In this document: piece by piece, positions 7,190 to 16,069 of the stretch
Layout of the letters: every line of letters begins with the position of its first letter
Numbering within the stretch: the first letter of the stretch is position 1
From: Erysipelotrichaceae bacterium
GTDB taxonomy: Bacteria; Bacillota_I; Bacilli_A; Erysipelotrichales; Erysipelotrichaceae
DNA: 34,721 nt
Reading direction: 5' to 3'
Assembly (NCBI GenBank): GCA_017459795.1
Contig: JAFUCG010000004.1
Span: forward strand, 1 to 34,721
Notes under the pieces: generated by a model
The model's input: only the letters and a program-made list of their open reading frames with translations
What the model was told of the DNA's origin: nothing
Databases searched by the model: none
Program-made: the position numbers and the translations under genes

Positions 7190-7317
7190 GATTCAGTTTT
7201 CCTTTGCGCCACATCAGACAACGTTCATCCGATACACGAATTACGCGATAATGTATTATCTTATATAACAATCATTGTTTATTTATACTTTTTTTTAGAT
7301 ATAAACGATTTATTTCA

Positions 7318-7346
7318 TTAACTATAATAATGAAAAGTGGTAAAAT
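7318..7346 (+). promoter_or_regulatory. Promoter of the pckA-oxaloacetate decarboxylase operon
   Basis: TTAACT (7318-7323), 17 nt, then TAAAAT (7341-7346), with TG at 7338-7339 giving an extended -10. The expected transcript starts near 7353, about 28 nt before the pckA start. The rest of the gap from 7190 to 7317 is AT-rich and shows no gene or riboswitch that I recognise. Confidence 0.5.
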
Positions 7347-7380
7347 GTCTTTGATTTTGGGTTTTTTTGGAGGTAATAAA

Positions 7381-8985
7381 ATGAAAGCTTTAGATTTAAC
7401 TAAGTATGGTGTAAAGAATACCACCGAAATCATATACAATCCATTATATGAAACATTGTTTGAAGAAGAAACAAAGCCTGAATTAGAAGGTTATGAAAAG
7501 GGTACTGTTACAGAATTAAACGCAGTAAACGTCATGACCGGTATCTATACTGGCAGATCTCCTAAGGACAAGTACATTGTCATGGATGAAAATTCAAAGG
7601 ACACTGTCTGGTGGACAAGTAAGGAATATCCTAATGACAACCACCCAATGAGCGAAGAAACCTGGAAGGTTGTTAAGGAAAAGGCCTTAAAACAGTTAAG
7701 CGGTAAGAGACTGTTCGTCGTTGACGGTTTCTGCGGCGCTAACAAGGATACCAGAATGGCTGTCAGATTCATCATGGAGGTTGCATGGCAGGCTCACTTC
7801 GTACGCAACATGTTCATAAAGCCAACTGCTGAAGAACAGGCAAACTTTGAACCTGACTTCGTAGTTTACTGCGCTTCTAAGGCAAAGGTTGACAACTATG
7901 AAGAATTAGGTCTGAATTCAGCAACATGCATCGCTTTCAACATCTCAAGCAAGGAACAGGTAATCTTAAATACCTGGTATGGTGGCGAAATGAAGAAGGG
8001 CATGTTCTCAATGATGAACTACTATCTACCATTAAAGGGCATCGCCAGCATGCACTGCAGTGCCAATACTGACATGAATAAGGAACACACCGCAATCTTC
8101 TTCGGCTTATCAGGAACTGGTAAGACAACATTATCAACTGATCCAAAGAGATTACTGATCGGTGATGATGAACACGGTTGGGATGACAACGGTGTATTCA
8201 ACCTGGAAGGCGGCTGTTATGCCAAGGTAATCAACCTTGATAAGGAAGCTGAACCAGACATCTACAATGCCATCAGAAGAGATGCGTTATTGGAAAACGT
8301 TACCGTAAGAGAAGACGGTTCATTGGATTTCGCTGATAAGAGCGTTACCGAAAATACCCGTGTATCTTACCCAATCAACCACATTGAAAAGATCGTTACT
8401 CCTGTATCAAGCGGTCCGGCTGCTGAAAACGTAATCTTCTTATCAGCAGATGCATTTGGTGTATTACCACCTGTATCAATCCTGACTCCTGAACAGACAA
8501 AGTATTACTTCTTAAGTGGCTTTACAGCTAAGTTAGCCGGTACAGAAAGAGGCATTACCGAACCTACACCAACATTCAGTGCCTGCTTCGGTCAGCCATT
8601 CCTGGAATTACATCCAACTAAGTACGCTGAAGAGCTGGTTAAGAAGATGGAAAAGAACGGTGCCAAGGCTTACCTGATCAACACAGGCTGGAACGGCACA
8701 GGCAAGAGAATCTCAATCAAGGATACCAGAGGAATCGTTGATGCCGTATTATCAGGTGCCATCAACAAGTGTGAAACAAAGGTCATCCCATTCTTCAACT
8801 TTGAAGTACCAGTTGAACTGGAAGGCGTAGCTACAGAGATCCTCGATCCAAGAGATACATACGCAAACGCCGAAGAATGGAACACAAAGGCCAAGGATCT
8901 GGCAGAAAGATTCATTAAGAATTTCCACAAGTATGAAACAAATGAAGCTGGCAAGGCTTTAGTAGCTGCCGGCCCACAGTTATAA
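7381..8985 (+). CDS. pckA: Phosphoenolpyruvate carboxykinase (ATP)
   Basis: The ATG at 7381 follows GGAGG and gives 534 residues, the family's usual length; an in-frame ATG at 7330 would add 17 atypical residues. The nucleotide P-loop is G242-L-S-G-T-G-K-T-T, with the metal-binding G-D-D-E-H-G-W at 261-267 and the R-x-x-Y-P-I segment further on. This is the ATP-type enzyme, interconverting oxaloacetate + ATP with PEP + CO2 + ADP. The oxaloacetate decarboxylase genes follow 15 nt later in the same direction. In fermentative bacteria with this arrangement the enzyme often runs towards oxaloacetate and gains ATP; direction here is inferred from context. No damage is seen. Confidence 0.96.
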   Translation: MKALDLTKYGVKNTTEIIYNPLYETLFEEETKPELEGYEKGTVTELNAVNVMTGIYTGRSPKDKYIVMDENSKDTVWWTSKEYPNDNHPMSEETWKVVKEKALKQLSGKRLFVVDGFCGANKDTRMAVRFIMEVAWQAHFVRNMFIKPTAEEQANFEPDFVVYCASKAKVDNYEELGLNSATCIAFNISSKEQVILNTWYGGEMKKGMFSMMNYYLPLKGIASMHCSANTDMNKEHTAIFFGLSGTGKTTLSTDPKRLLIGDDEHGWDDNGVFNLEGGCYAKVINLDKEAEPDIYNAIRRDALLENVTVREDGSLDFADKSVTENTRVSYPINHIEKIVTPVSSGPAAENVIFLSADAFGVLPPVSILTPEQTKYYFLSGFTAKLAGTERGITEPTPTFSACFGQPFLELHPTKYAEELVKKMEKNGAKAYLINTGWNGTGKRISIKDTRGIVDAVLSGAINKCETKVIPFFNFEVPVELEGVATEILDPRDTYANAEEWNTKAKDLAERFIKNFHKYETNEAGKALVAAGPQL

Positions 8986-9000
8986 AATAAAAGAGGTTTT

Positions 9001-10374
9001 ATGGTTAAATTAGTTGAAACTTCTCTCCGTGACGGTCATCAGTCGCTGTTTGCGACCCGTATGACTACGGAAGAGGTTGTGAAACTGGCGAAGATCTATG
9101 ACAATGCCGGTTTCTATGCCCTGGAAGTCTGGGGTGGAGCAACCTTTGACTCAGCCATGCGTTTCTTAAACGAAGACCCATGGGAGAGATTAAGAGCAGT
9201 TAGAAAAGCATGTCCTAAGACAAAACTGCAGATGCTGTTCAGAGGACAGAACATTCTGGGTTACCGTCATTATTCTGATGACGTTGTCGACATGTTTGTT
9301 AAGAAATCAATTGAAAACGGCATCGACATCATCCGTGTATTTGACGCTTTAAACGACATCCGTAACCTGCGTCAGGCTGTTGAATCAACCAAGAAATACG
9401 GCGGTGAATGTCAGATTGCCTTGTCTTACACTACATCACCGGTTCATACCATTGACTACTATGTATCCCTGGCTAAGGAAGTTCAGCAGTTAGGTGCTGA
9501 CTCATTATGCATCAAGGACATGGCTGGTGTACTGGTACCGGAAGATGCTACCAAACTGATAAAGGCCATCAAGAAGGAAATCAGCATTCCACTGGAACTG
9601 CATTCCCATTGTACGGCTGGTGTCTGTGAAATGACCTATATGGCTGCCATCAAGGCTGGCGTTGACATTGTTGATACATCAGTATCACCATTATCAAACG
9701 GCACAGCTCAGCCATCAACTCAGGCATTATGCACAGCCTTAAAGGGAACAAAGTTTGATCCGCAGATCAACTTGTCTGTAATTCATGAAGCAGAACCAAT
9801 CGTTACTGACATCGTTAACAAGTACGTTAAGAACGGCCTGTTAAATCCTAAGTCATTACAGATCAACCCTAACATTCTGACTTACCAGGTACCTGGCGGA
9901 ATGTTAAGTAACATGATCAAGCAGCTGACTGATCAGAACGCTATGGACCGCTATGAAGAAGTATTAAGAGAGATTCCTGCCGTTCGTAAGGATCTTGGTT
10001 ATCCACCATTAGTAACTCCTATGAGTCAGATGGTTGGTACTCAGGCAGTATTGAACGTATTAAACGGTGAAAGATACAAGATGGTTCTTAAGGAAGTTAA
10101 GGACTACCTGCATGGTCATTACGGCAAGAGCCCTGCTCCTGTAAACGAGGAAGTCAGAAAGAAAATCATCGGTGATGATGAAATCATTACCTGCCGTCCA
10201 GCCGACTTACTGGAACCTGAGTTTGAAAAGCTTAAGGAACAGTATAAGGATCTGGCCAGAAGTGATGAAGACGTTCTGTCACTGGCATCATTCGAATCTG
10301 TCGCAACGGCTTTCCTGAAGAAGAAATATCAGGAAGACACTGTTGAAACAGAAGAATTCGAAATGTTCATTTAA
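9001..10374 (+). CDS. oadA: Oxaloacetate decarboxylase alpha chain (carboxyltransferase) without biotin domain
   Basis: The 457-residue protein matches the carboxyltransferase part of OadA and pyruvate carboxylase. It has L-R-D11-G-H-Q at the start, the probable carboxyl-acceptor lysine K172 in L-C-I-K-D-M-A-G, and the metal-binding H201-S-H203. The C-terminal biotinyl domain present in many OadA proteins is absent; a separate biotin carrier gene lies two genes downstream. The reaction moves the carboxyl group of oxaloacetate onto biotin and releases pyruvate, in the cytosol at the membrane complex. A related acyl-CoA decarboxylase is less likely because this domain is the pyruvate/oxaloacetate type. 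The AGAGG before the ATG is modest. Confidence 0.93.
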   Translation: MVKLVETSLRDGHQSLFATRMTTEEVVKLAKIYDNAGFYALEVWGGATFDSAMRFLNEDPWERLRAVRKACPKTKLQMLFRGQNILGYRHYSDDVVDMFVKKSIENGIDIIRVFDALNDIRNLRQAVESTKKYGGECQIALSYTTSPVHTIDYYVSLAKEVQQLGADSLCIKDMAGVLVPEDATKLIKAIKKEISIPLELHSHCTAGVCEMTYMAAIKAGVDIVDTSVSPLSNGTAQPSTQALCTALKGTKFDPQINLSVIHEAEPIVTDIVNKYVKNGLLNPKSLQINPNILTYQVPGGMLSNMIKQLTDQNAMDRYEEVLREIPAVRKDLGYPPLVTPMSQMVGTQAVLNVLNGERYKMVLKEVKDYLHGHYGKSPAPVNEEVRKKIIGDDEIITCRPADLLEPEFEKLKEQYKDLARSDEDVLSLASFESVATAFLKKKYQEDTVETEEFEMFI

Positions 10375-10385
10375 GGAGGCTGACC

Positions 10386-10655
10386 ATGGAATTATTAGCA
10401 AGATATTCAGGCATTACAGCCATCATCGTATATCTGTTCATCTTCTGGGTTTACTTACAGATCAAAAAGAACAGAAAGCCAAGCGTTGAAGCTGAAGAAC
10501 CAGCTGTTAAGTCTGCACCGGTTGTTGCAAGTGAAAGATATCCTTTGGACATCAACGATGAAGACGCAACAGTCGCAGCTTTAATCGCAAGTATTGAATA
10601 CAGACAGGAAAAAGGAACTGACGTAAGAGTATTATCAGTTAGAGAGGTAAGATAA
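10386..10655 (+). CDS. oadG: Oxaloacetate decarboxylase gamma-like small membrane subunit
   Basis: The 89-residue protein has one N-terminal membrane span (about residues 8-27), a charged and alanine/proline-rich linker, and a soluble C-terminal segment. This is the plan of OadG/MmdD-type subunits that hold the decarboxylase together at the membrane. Sequence similarity in this family is weak, so the call rests on size, topology and position between the carboxyltransferase and biotin carrier genes. A strong AAGGAGG precedes the ATG, and the stop overlaps the next start by one base (TAATG). Confidence 0.75.
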   Translation: MELLARYSGITAIIVYLFIFWVYLQIKKNRKPSVEAEEPAVKSAPVVASERYPLDINDEDATVAALIASIEYRQEKGTDVRVLSVREVR

Positions 10656-10996
10656 TGAAGGTATATAAGGTTAAGGTAAACGGCCGTGTATTTGAAGTAG
10701 AAGTTGAAGCCGTTGATGAAAAAGCAGGTCATATTGAAACTGCAGAAAAGAAAGAAGAACCTGTTAAGGAAGTTAAGGCTACAGGATCTGAAATTCTGGC
10801 TCCTATCGCTGGCAAGGTTACTGACATCAAGGTAAGTGTTGGTGATGTTGTTAAGGAAGGCCAGACTGTAATGATCATTGAAGCCATGAAGCTGGAAAAC
10901 GAGATCCAGTCAGCTTATGCAGGTACTGTTAAGCAGATCCTGGTCAAGAGCGGTGATGATGTCAGAAATAAGGACGTCCTCATTGTCTTAGGCTAA
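10655..10996 (+). CDS. Biotin carboxyl carrier subunit of the decarboxylase
   Basis: The 113-residue protein carries a complete biotinyl domain (about 44-113) with the biotin attachment lysine K79 in I-E-A-M-K79-L-E-N-E-I. Residues about 28-42 are a Glu/Lys/Val-rich linker. It corresponds to the gamma subunit of glutaconyl- and methylmalonyl-CoA decarboxylases (GcdC, MmdC) and to the domain missing from OadA here. It shuttles the carboxyl group from the carboxyltransferase to the beta pump. The gene overlaps oadG by one base and is followed after 1 nt by biotin ligase, its modifying enzyme. Confidence 0.93.
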   Translation: MKVYKVKVNGRVFEVEVEAVDEKAGHIETAEKKEEPVKEVKATGSEILAPIAGKVTDIKVSVGDVVKEGQTVMIIEAMKLENEIQSAYAGTVKQILVKSGDDVRNKDVLIVLG

Positions 10997-10997
10997 G

Positions 10998-11699
10998 ATG
11001 AAGGAAATACATTTCAGAGAAATTGATTCCACAAATACCTACCTTAAGGAAAACTATGCATCATTAGATGATCTGACATTTGTCAGCGCTGACTATCAGA
11101 GTTCCGGCAAAGGCAGAAACCAGCGTGTATGGGACAGTAGGGCTGGCGAGAATCTGTTATTCTCCTTATTAATTAAGGACAGTAACTACTTCCCTTTATA
11201 CAAGGCCATTTCCATTGTCTCAGCCTATTCGGTAATGAAGACGCTGAATGAATTCAGCATTAAGGATACGATGATCAAGTGGCCTAACGATGTTTATGTC
11301 AAAGGTCAGAAGATCTGCGGCATCCTATTAGAATCCGTCAGTCGAAATGAAATTGAATGTCTTATCATCGGCATTGGCATAAATGTTAATCAGAAGACCT
11401 TTGGTACAGATTACATTCATCCGCCGGTTTCCATGAGAAATATTCTTAATAAGGAAATTGACATGAATGAATTCAAGGTTGCCTGTTTCTCAAATCTGTT
11501 ATCAGATCTGGAGAAATTAAAAGAAGGGTATGATTATTATCCGGAAATAAGCAATTATGACTATTTGAAAGGTCAGAATGTTTTCCACGAAGGTAAAAAA
11601 TATACAGTTGAGGGAATCAACGAAGACTATACATTAAAACTGTCCCATGATGGACAGGAAAGAAATGTTGAAGCTGGAGAAATCAGCTTTCACAGTTAA
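10998..11699 (+). CDS. birA: Biotin--protein ligase, class I (no DNA-binding domain)
   Basis: The 233-residue protein begins directly with the catalytic domain and lacks the N-terminal helix-turn-helix of regulatory BirA proteins. The nucleotide loop is S36-G-K-G-R-N-Q-R, and K94-W-P-N-D is the second hallmark; K-I-C-G-I-L-L-E follows. It activates biotin with ATP and attaches it to the carrier lysine. Its place 1 nt after the carrier gene and 12 nt before the pump gene couples carrier synthesis to its modification. Without an HTH it is unlikely to regulate biotin genes. Confidence 0.95.
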   Translation: MKEIHFREIDSTNTYLKENYASLDDLTFVSADYQSSGKGRNQRVWDSRAGENLLFSLLIKDSNYFPLYKAISIVSAYSVMKTLNEFSIKDTMIKWPNDVYVKGQKICGILLESVSRNEIECLIIGIGINVNQKTFGTDYIHPPVSMRNILNKEIDMNEFKVACFSNLLSDLEKLKEGYDYYPEISNYDYLKGQNVFHEGKKYTVEGINEDYTLKLSHDGQERNVEAGEISFHS

Positions 11700-11711
11700 C
11701 AGGAGAGTTAT

Positions 11712-12830
11712 ATGAGTTTTTTATACGAGAATTTACTGGCTCTTACCTGGCAACAGGTAACCATGTGGGTAATCGGTGGCATATTGATTTACCTGGCAAT
11801 TGCCAAGGAAATGGAACCGTCACTGTTACTTCCAATCGGCTTTGGGGCCATTCTGGTTAACATGCCTTTTTCCGGGGCTGTAAACCAGTATATCAACGGA
11901 ATCTTACAGGAAGGTCCATTGACATCCTTATATGAAGCAGGCATTGCCAATGAATTATTCCCGTTACTGTTATTCATCGGTATTGGTGCGATGTGTGACT
12001 TCGGTCCACTTTTGAGCAATCCGGTACTCATGATATTCGGTGCAGCTGCACAGTTCGGTATCTTCTTTACCTTCTGTATCGGTTCAATGTTCTTCCCGGT
12101 CAATGACGCTGCTTCAATCGCAACCATCGGCGCTGCCGACGGTCCGACAGCCATCGTCGTTGCTCAGGTATTAAAGTCAAACTATCTGGGACCTATCATG
12201 GTAGCCGCATACTCATACATGGCCTTAGTTCCAATCATTCAGCCTCCGGTCATCAGATTATTAACGACCAGAAGAGAAAGAATGATCAGAATGGACTATG
12301 AACCAAAGGAAGTATCAAAGCTGACCCGTATCTTATTCCCAATCATCATTACAGTAATCGCCGGTTTGATTTCACCTGCAGCTGTATCACTGGTTGGCTT
12401 CCTGATGTTTGGTAACTTACTTAAGGAATGTGGCGTATTAAAAGGCTTGTCTGATACAGCTCAGGACGCTTTGGCTAATATCATTACATTGATTCTTGGT
12501 ATTACCATTGCTTCTCAGATGCAGGCAGAAAGCTTCTTAAGATTAGATACATTAATGATTTTGGGCTTAGGCTTATTCGCCTTCGTATTCGATACAGCAG
12601 GCGGCGTATTATTTGCCAAGTTCCTGAACCTATTCTTAAAGAAGAAGGTCAATCCGATGATTGGTGCAGCCGGTATTTCCGCCTTCCCAATGTCAGGCAG
12701 AATCATTCATAAGATGGGTCTTGAAGAAGACAATCAGAACTTCTTATTAATGCACTCAATGGGTGTTAACGTTTCAGGCCAGATTGCCAGTGTTATCGCC
12801 GGCGGTCTGATCATGAGTTTCTTCATGTAG
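11712..12830 (+). CDS. oadB: Na+-transporting oxaloacetate decarboxylase beta chain
   Basis: The 372-residue protein is a multi-span membrane protein typical of the sodium-pump decarboxylase beta family. Conserved features include F-I-G-I-G-A-M-C-D-F-G-P-L-L, the I-G-A-A-D-G-P-T segment that is a hallmark of the sodium path, and the late M-G-V-N-V-S-G-Q-I segment. The beta chain decarboxylates carboxybiotin and couples CO2 release to Na+ export. It has AGGAG before the ATG. The stop codon overlaps the GGAGG of the small downstream gene. Confidence 0.95.
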   Translation: MSFLYENLLALTWQQVTMWVIGGILIYLAIAKEMEPSLLLPIGFGAILVNMPFSGAVNQYINGILQEGPLTSLYEAGIANELFPLLLFIGIGAMCDFGPLLSNPVLMIFGAAAQFGIFFTFCIGSMFFPVNDAASIATIGAADGPTAIVVAQVLKSNYLGPIMVAAYSYMALVPIIQPPVIRLLTTRRERMIRMDYEPKEVSKLTRILFPIIITVIAGLISPAAVSLVGFLMFGNLLKECGVLKGLSDTAQDALANIITLILGITIASQMQAESFLRLDTLMILGLGLFAFVFDTAGGVLFAKFLNLFLKKKVNPMIGAAGISAFPMSGRIIHKMGLEEDNQNFLLMHSMGVNVSGQIASVIAGGLIMSFFM

Positions 12831-12839
12831 GAGGTAACT

Positions 12840-12971
12840 ATGAATTTTACACCAGTTAATTTTGTGGTAAATCTGCAATACCTTTTAAAAGGTGAACTGG
12901 GCTTGTTCTTCGCTTTGGGAATCATTGCCCTTTCAACAATTGTTTTAAATAAGATATCTGAAAAGAAGTAG
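12840..12971 (+). CDS. 43-residue single-span membrane protein ending the decarboxylase operon
   Basis: A short frame starts at ATG 12840, eight bases after a perfect GGAGG, and stops with TAG at 12971. The product begins M-N-F-T-P-V-N-F-V and ends N-K-I-S-E-K-K, with one hydrophobic helix around residues 20-36 (L-G-L-F-F-A-L-G-I-I-A-L-S-T-I-V-L). The strong ribosome binding site overlapping the oadB stop, the tight spacing and the terminator right after it support a real gene. Veillonella methylmalonyl-CoA decarboxylase has a comparably tiny epsilon subunit, so an accessory pump subunit is a reasonable guess, but I see no residue-level homology to prove it. Confidence 0.7.
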   Translation: MNFTPVNFVVNLQYLLKGELGLFFALGIIALSTIVLNKISEKK

Positions 12972-12998
12972 TTCGAATGAACTACTTCTCTTTTTTTT
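12964..12998 (+). terminator. Terminator between the decarboxylase operon and convergent mutS
   Basis: An 11-bp perfect stem (12964-12974 with 12979-12989) with loop GAAT is followed by C and eight T. The stem contains the stop codons of both the small membrane gene and mutS. On the minus strand only four T follow, so it is weaker in that direction. Confidence 0.9.
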
Positions 12999-15516
12999 CT
13001 GTCTTTTTCTTTAATTCAGCTACCAGCTGTAAGGCTTCTATAGGTGTCATGTTATTTGGATCCGCCTTGGTAAGGACATCTTCTATTTCCTTTAGTTCCT
13101 TAGGAACCTTTTCTACCATTACCATCTGTGTCTGATCGTTATGGTGTTTCTTGGTTGTTTCAAAGTCCTTTAACAGATCCTTGGCTCTGTCGATGACACT
13201 GTCAGGCAGCTTGGCTAATGAAGCAACATGGATACCGTATGACCTATTGGCCTTGCCGTCCTTTACCTTATATAAGAAGGTTATCTTGTCATTTTCCTCA
13301 TGAACGTCAACGTGCTTGTTCTTGATGCCGTTCATGTTATTCTCCAGACTGGTCAGTTCATGATAGTGCGTTGAGAATAATGTCTTGGCACCTATTACGG
13401 CATCAATGTATTCCAGCATTGCCTGAGCTAAGGCCATGCCATCATAGGTAGAAGTGCCTCTGCCTATTTCATCAAAGATGATCAGAGAATCCTTTGTGGC
13501 GTTCTGTAAGGCGTTATTGGCTTCATTCATTTCTACCATGAATGTTGACTGACCGGCTAAGATATCATCGGTAGAACCGATTCTGGTAAATATCTGGTCA
13601 AATATCGGCATCTCAGCACTCTTGGCAGGTACATAACAGCCGATCTGAGCCATTAATACGATTAGGGCACACTGTCTCATGTAGGTGCTCTTACCGCCCA
13701 TGTTAGGTCCGGTAATTATCTGTATCGGCTGATTACTGTCAATGTAGATGTCATTAGGTATGTACTGATCTTTATTTATTGATTCCAGTATCGGGTGTCT
13801 GCCCTGTTTAACACTTAATATGCCTGTATCGTTAAATGAAGGTCTGACAAAGGCATTGTTACTGCTGACAACGCTTAAGGCATAGACACTGTCAATTACG
13901 GCCAGGCATGTTGCCAAGCGCTGTAAGGCAGGCAGATACTGCTTTATTTCACTGATCAACTGTTCAAACAGTTCGCTTTCCAGTCTTACGGCTCTTTCTT
14001 CAGCGTGTAAGATGGCATCTTCCTGTTCCTTTAGTTCAGCGGTAATGTATCTTTCACCAGTCGTTAATGTCTGTTTACGCTGGTAGCCCCATTCCTCCTT
14101 AACCTGGGAAACAGCACCTCTTGATACTTCAATGTAATAACCGAAAACTTTATTATAGCCGACCTTTAAGGTTTTGATTCCGGTTCTTTCCTTTTCCTTC
14201 TGTTCCAGTTCAACGACCCAGTTCTGACCCTGACGCTGAATCTTACGGTATTCATCAAGCTGCTGGTTATAACCGTCCTTGAATATGCCACCCTGATGAG
14301 TAGATACCGGCGGTTCGTCAACGATGCTGTTCTGAAGTCTTTCTCTTAAGCTGTCACACTGATCGATGTCATCATATTCAGAATAGATCTTACTGTTCTT
14401 AACGATTTCCAAAATGCCCGGAACCTGATCCAATGACTTCTGTAATCTCAAACAGTCTCTGCCGTTAGCACTGCCATAGGCAACTCTTGAAATCAGTCTT
14501 TCAATGTCATATAACTGGCTCAGATACTCTTTTAAAGTCTCTCTCTTAATGAAATTTTTCTTAAGATAGGCAATCATGTCCAGACGCTGATTGATCTTAT
14601 CCAGGTCTCTTAACGGCTTCTGAATCCACTTCTTCAACATACGTGAACCGGCCGCAGACTGAGCCTTATCAAGGTAATTCCATAAGGTTATGGCCCGGCT
14701 GTTCTGCTTGTTGGCTTCAACCAGTTCCAGATTCTGCAAGGTGGAATAATCCATCTTGAGATATTCATCATTGTTTTCCAAGGCAAACGGCATCAGATGA
14801 GTCATTGACCTCTTCTGAGTTGTTTCAAGATAGTTTAATATTCTGCCAATGGCTTCCAGTAAATGGACGTCCTCCGTGTCTTCACACAGATTTCTGTACA
14901 TTGGCTGAATGTCTGAAAGGTCACAGACAGATACCGTAACCAGATCCATGTTATTTATGCTCTTCAGATTCTTCTGGTTATAATCACTCTTTACGACTAT
15001 TTCCTTGATGTCATTGCTTAAAATGACCTGTTTCAATCTGATGTTATCATGTTCAATGTTTATTAACTTTGTTTCACCTGTCGTTATGTCACAGACAGCC
15101 AAGGCATAGCCATAGCCATAATCACATAAGGCCGCCAGGTTTACAGTAGCCTTTTCATCCATGACTTCATCAATGGCTGTACCAGGTGTAATGATTCTTA
15201 TTACGTCTCTTTTAACCAGGCCTACTGCTTCGGCAGGATCTTCCAGCTGTTCAACAATGGCTACCTTATAGCCCTTGTTTATTAATCTCTGAACATAACT
15301 GGTAACGGCGTGGTGAGGTACACCACACATTGGTACCCTTTCTTCAACGCCTGCATTTCTGCCGGTTAATACCAGGTCCAGTTCATGAGAAGCGGTCTTG
15401 GCATCATCAAAGAACATTTCATAGAAGTCACCCAGACGATAAAAAATCAAACAATCAGGATTGTTCTTCTTTATTTCCAGATAATGAGTCATCATAGGTG
15501 TATACTGTTGTGTCAT
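12982..15516 (-). CDS. mutS: DNA mismatch repair protein MutS
   Basis: The 844-residue protein has the full MutS1 layout. The mismatch-binding domain contains G-D-F31-Y-E33-M-F, whose phenylalanine and glutamate contact the mispair. The connector, lever and clamp regions follow, and then the ATPase with Walker A G603-P-N-M-G-G-K-S-T, Walker B D-E at 682-683 with G-R-G-T-S, and the H-Y-H-E-L segment. The start at 15516 follows GAGGT. mutL, its usual partner, is not next to it in this window. The stop is inside a terminator shared with the convergent operon. Transcription probably starts from the extended -10 at 15539-15547. Confidence 0.98.
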   Translation of the reverse strand: MTQQYTPMMTHYLEIKKNNPDCLIFYRLGDFYEMFFDDAKTASHELDLVLTGRNAGVEERVPMCGVPHHAVTSYVQRLINKGYKVAIVEQLEDPAEAVGLVKRDVIRIITPGTAIDEVMDEKATVNLAALCDYGYGYALAVCDITTGETKLINIEHDNIRLKQVILSNDIKEIVVKSDYNQKNLKSINNMDLVTVSVCDLSDIQPMYRNLCEDTEDVHLLEAIGRILNYLETTQKRSMTHLMPFALENNDEYLKMDYSTLQNLELVEANKQNSRAITLWNYLDKAQSAAGSRMLKKWIQKPLRDLDKINQRLDMIAYLKKNFIKRETLKEYLSQLYDIERLISRVAYGSANGRDCLRLQKSLDQVPGILEIVKNSKIYSEYDDIDQCDSLRERLQNSIVDEPPVSTHQGGIFKDGYNQQLDEYRKIQRQGQNWVVELEQKEKERTGIKTLKVGYNKVFGYYIEVSRGAVSQVKEEWGYQRKQTLTTGERYITAELKEQEDAILHAEERAVRLESELFEQLISEIKQYLPALQRLATCLAVIDSVYALSVVSSNNAFVRPSFNDTGILSVKQGRHPILESINKDQYIPNDIYIDSNQPIQIITGPNMGGKSTYMRQCALIVLMAQIGCYVPAKSAEMPIFDQIFTRIGSTDDILAGQSTFMVEMNEANNALQNATKDSLIIFDEIGRGTSTYDGMALAQAMLEYIDAVIGAKTLFSTHYHELTSLENNMNGIKNKHVDVHEENDKITFLYKVKDGKANRSYGIHVASLAKLPDSVIDRAKDLLKDFETTKKHHNDQTQMVMVEKVPKELKEIEDVLTKADPNNMTPIEALQLVAELKKKTEKKEK

Positions 15517-15538
15517 TGATTAATACCTCGGCTTATTT

Positions 15539-15547
15539 ATTATAGCA
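15539..15547 (-). promoter_or_regulatory. Extended -10 promoter of mutS
   Basis: The minus strand reads TG-C-TATAAT, 22 nt before the mutS start. The -35 region is poor. A plus-strand TATAAT at 15606-15611 may serve the divergent flavin-domain gene. Confidence 0.5.
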
Positions 15548-15633
15548 TTTTTAGTAAGCTGTATTCTCAAAAAGTATATTGAGTGTATATTATCAAAAAT
15601 ATATCTATAATATTAATATAAGGAGATGAAAAT

Positions 15634-16035
15634 ATGGATAATGTTAACAGAGTATGTGCATTTTTAAAGGAATGTGGAACTTACTATCTGGCAACCGTTG
15701 ATGGTGATCAGCCAAGAGTACGTCCATTTGGAACAATCAATGTCTTTGAAGGCAAGCTTTACATTCAGACCGGTAAGGTAAAGGATGTTTCAAAGCAGCT
15801 GGCAGCTAACCCAAAAGCTGAGATTTGCGGCTTTGTGAATGGCAAGTGGATCAGAGTATGTGGAAAACTCATCAATGATGACAGAGTAGAAGCCAAGAAG
15901 GCAATGCTGGATAGCTATCCTTCATTACGTAACATGTATGACGAGAATGATGACAATACTCAGGTTCTATACTTTTCAGAAGCTGTTGCCACAATATCAA
16001 GTTTTACTGCTCCTGCTGAAACAATCGAATTATAA
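15634..16035 (+). CDS. Pyridoxamine 5'-phosphate oxidase-like FMN-binding split-barrel protein
   Basis: The 133-residue protein fits the small split-barrel flavin family. A helix (about 4-14) is followed by strands including Y-L-A-T-V-D-G-D-Q-P-R-V-R-P-F-G, then Y-I-Q-T-G-K-V-K-D-V-S-K-Q-L and A-E-I-C-G-F, the usual FMN-phosphate contact area. Real PdxH is longer (about 200 residues) and has substrate-binding residues not seen here, so vitamin B6 synthesis is unlikely; a flavin reductase or F420-independent oxidoreductase role is typical. A strong AAGGAG precedes the ATG. It is a single gene between mutS (divergent) and a terminator. Confidence 0.8.
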   Translation: MDNVNRVCAFLKECGTYYLATVDGDQPRVRPFGTINVFEGKLYIQTGKVKDVSKQLAANPKAEICGFVNGKWIRVCGKLINDDRVEAKKAMLDSYPSLRNMYDENDDNTQVLYFSEAVATISSFTAPAETIEL

Positions 16036-16042
16036 GTCACTT

Positions 16043-16069
16043 AAAAGCGGATATTTAAATCCGCTTTTA
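16043..16069. terminator. Bidirectional terminator between convergent genes
   Basis: A perfect 10-bp stem (16043-16052 with 16059-16068) with loop ATTTAA carries A-rich and T-rich flanks that can act on both strands. T-tails are short (four). Confidence 0.7.

Noticed and set aside
7190-7317. Riboswitch or small gene upstream of pckA
   Set aside because: The stretch is AT-rich without stable hairpins, conserved motifs or a frame with a ribosome binding site.
12982-15516. mutS-mutL operon
   Set aside because: No mutL is adjacent; upstream is a divergent flavin-domain gene and downstream a convergent operon.
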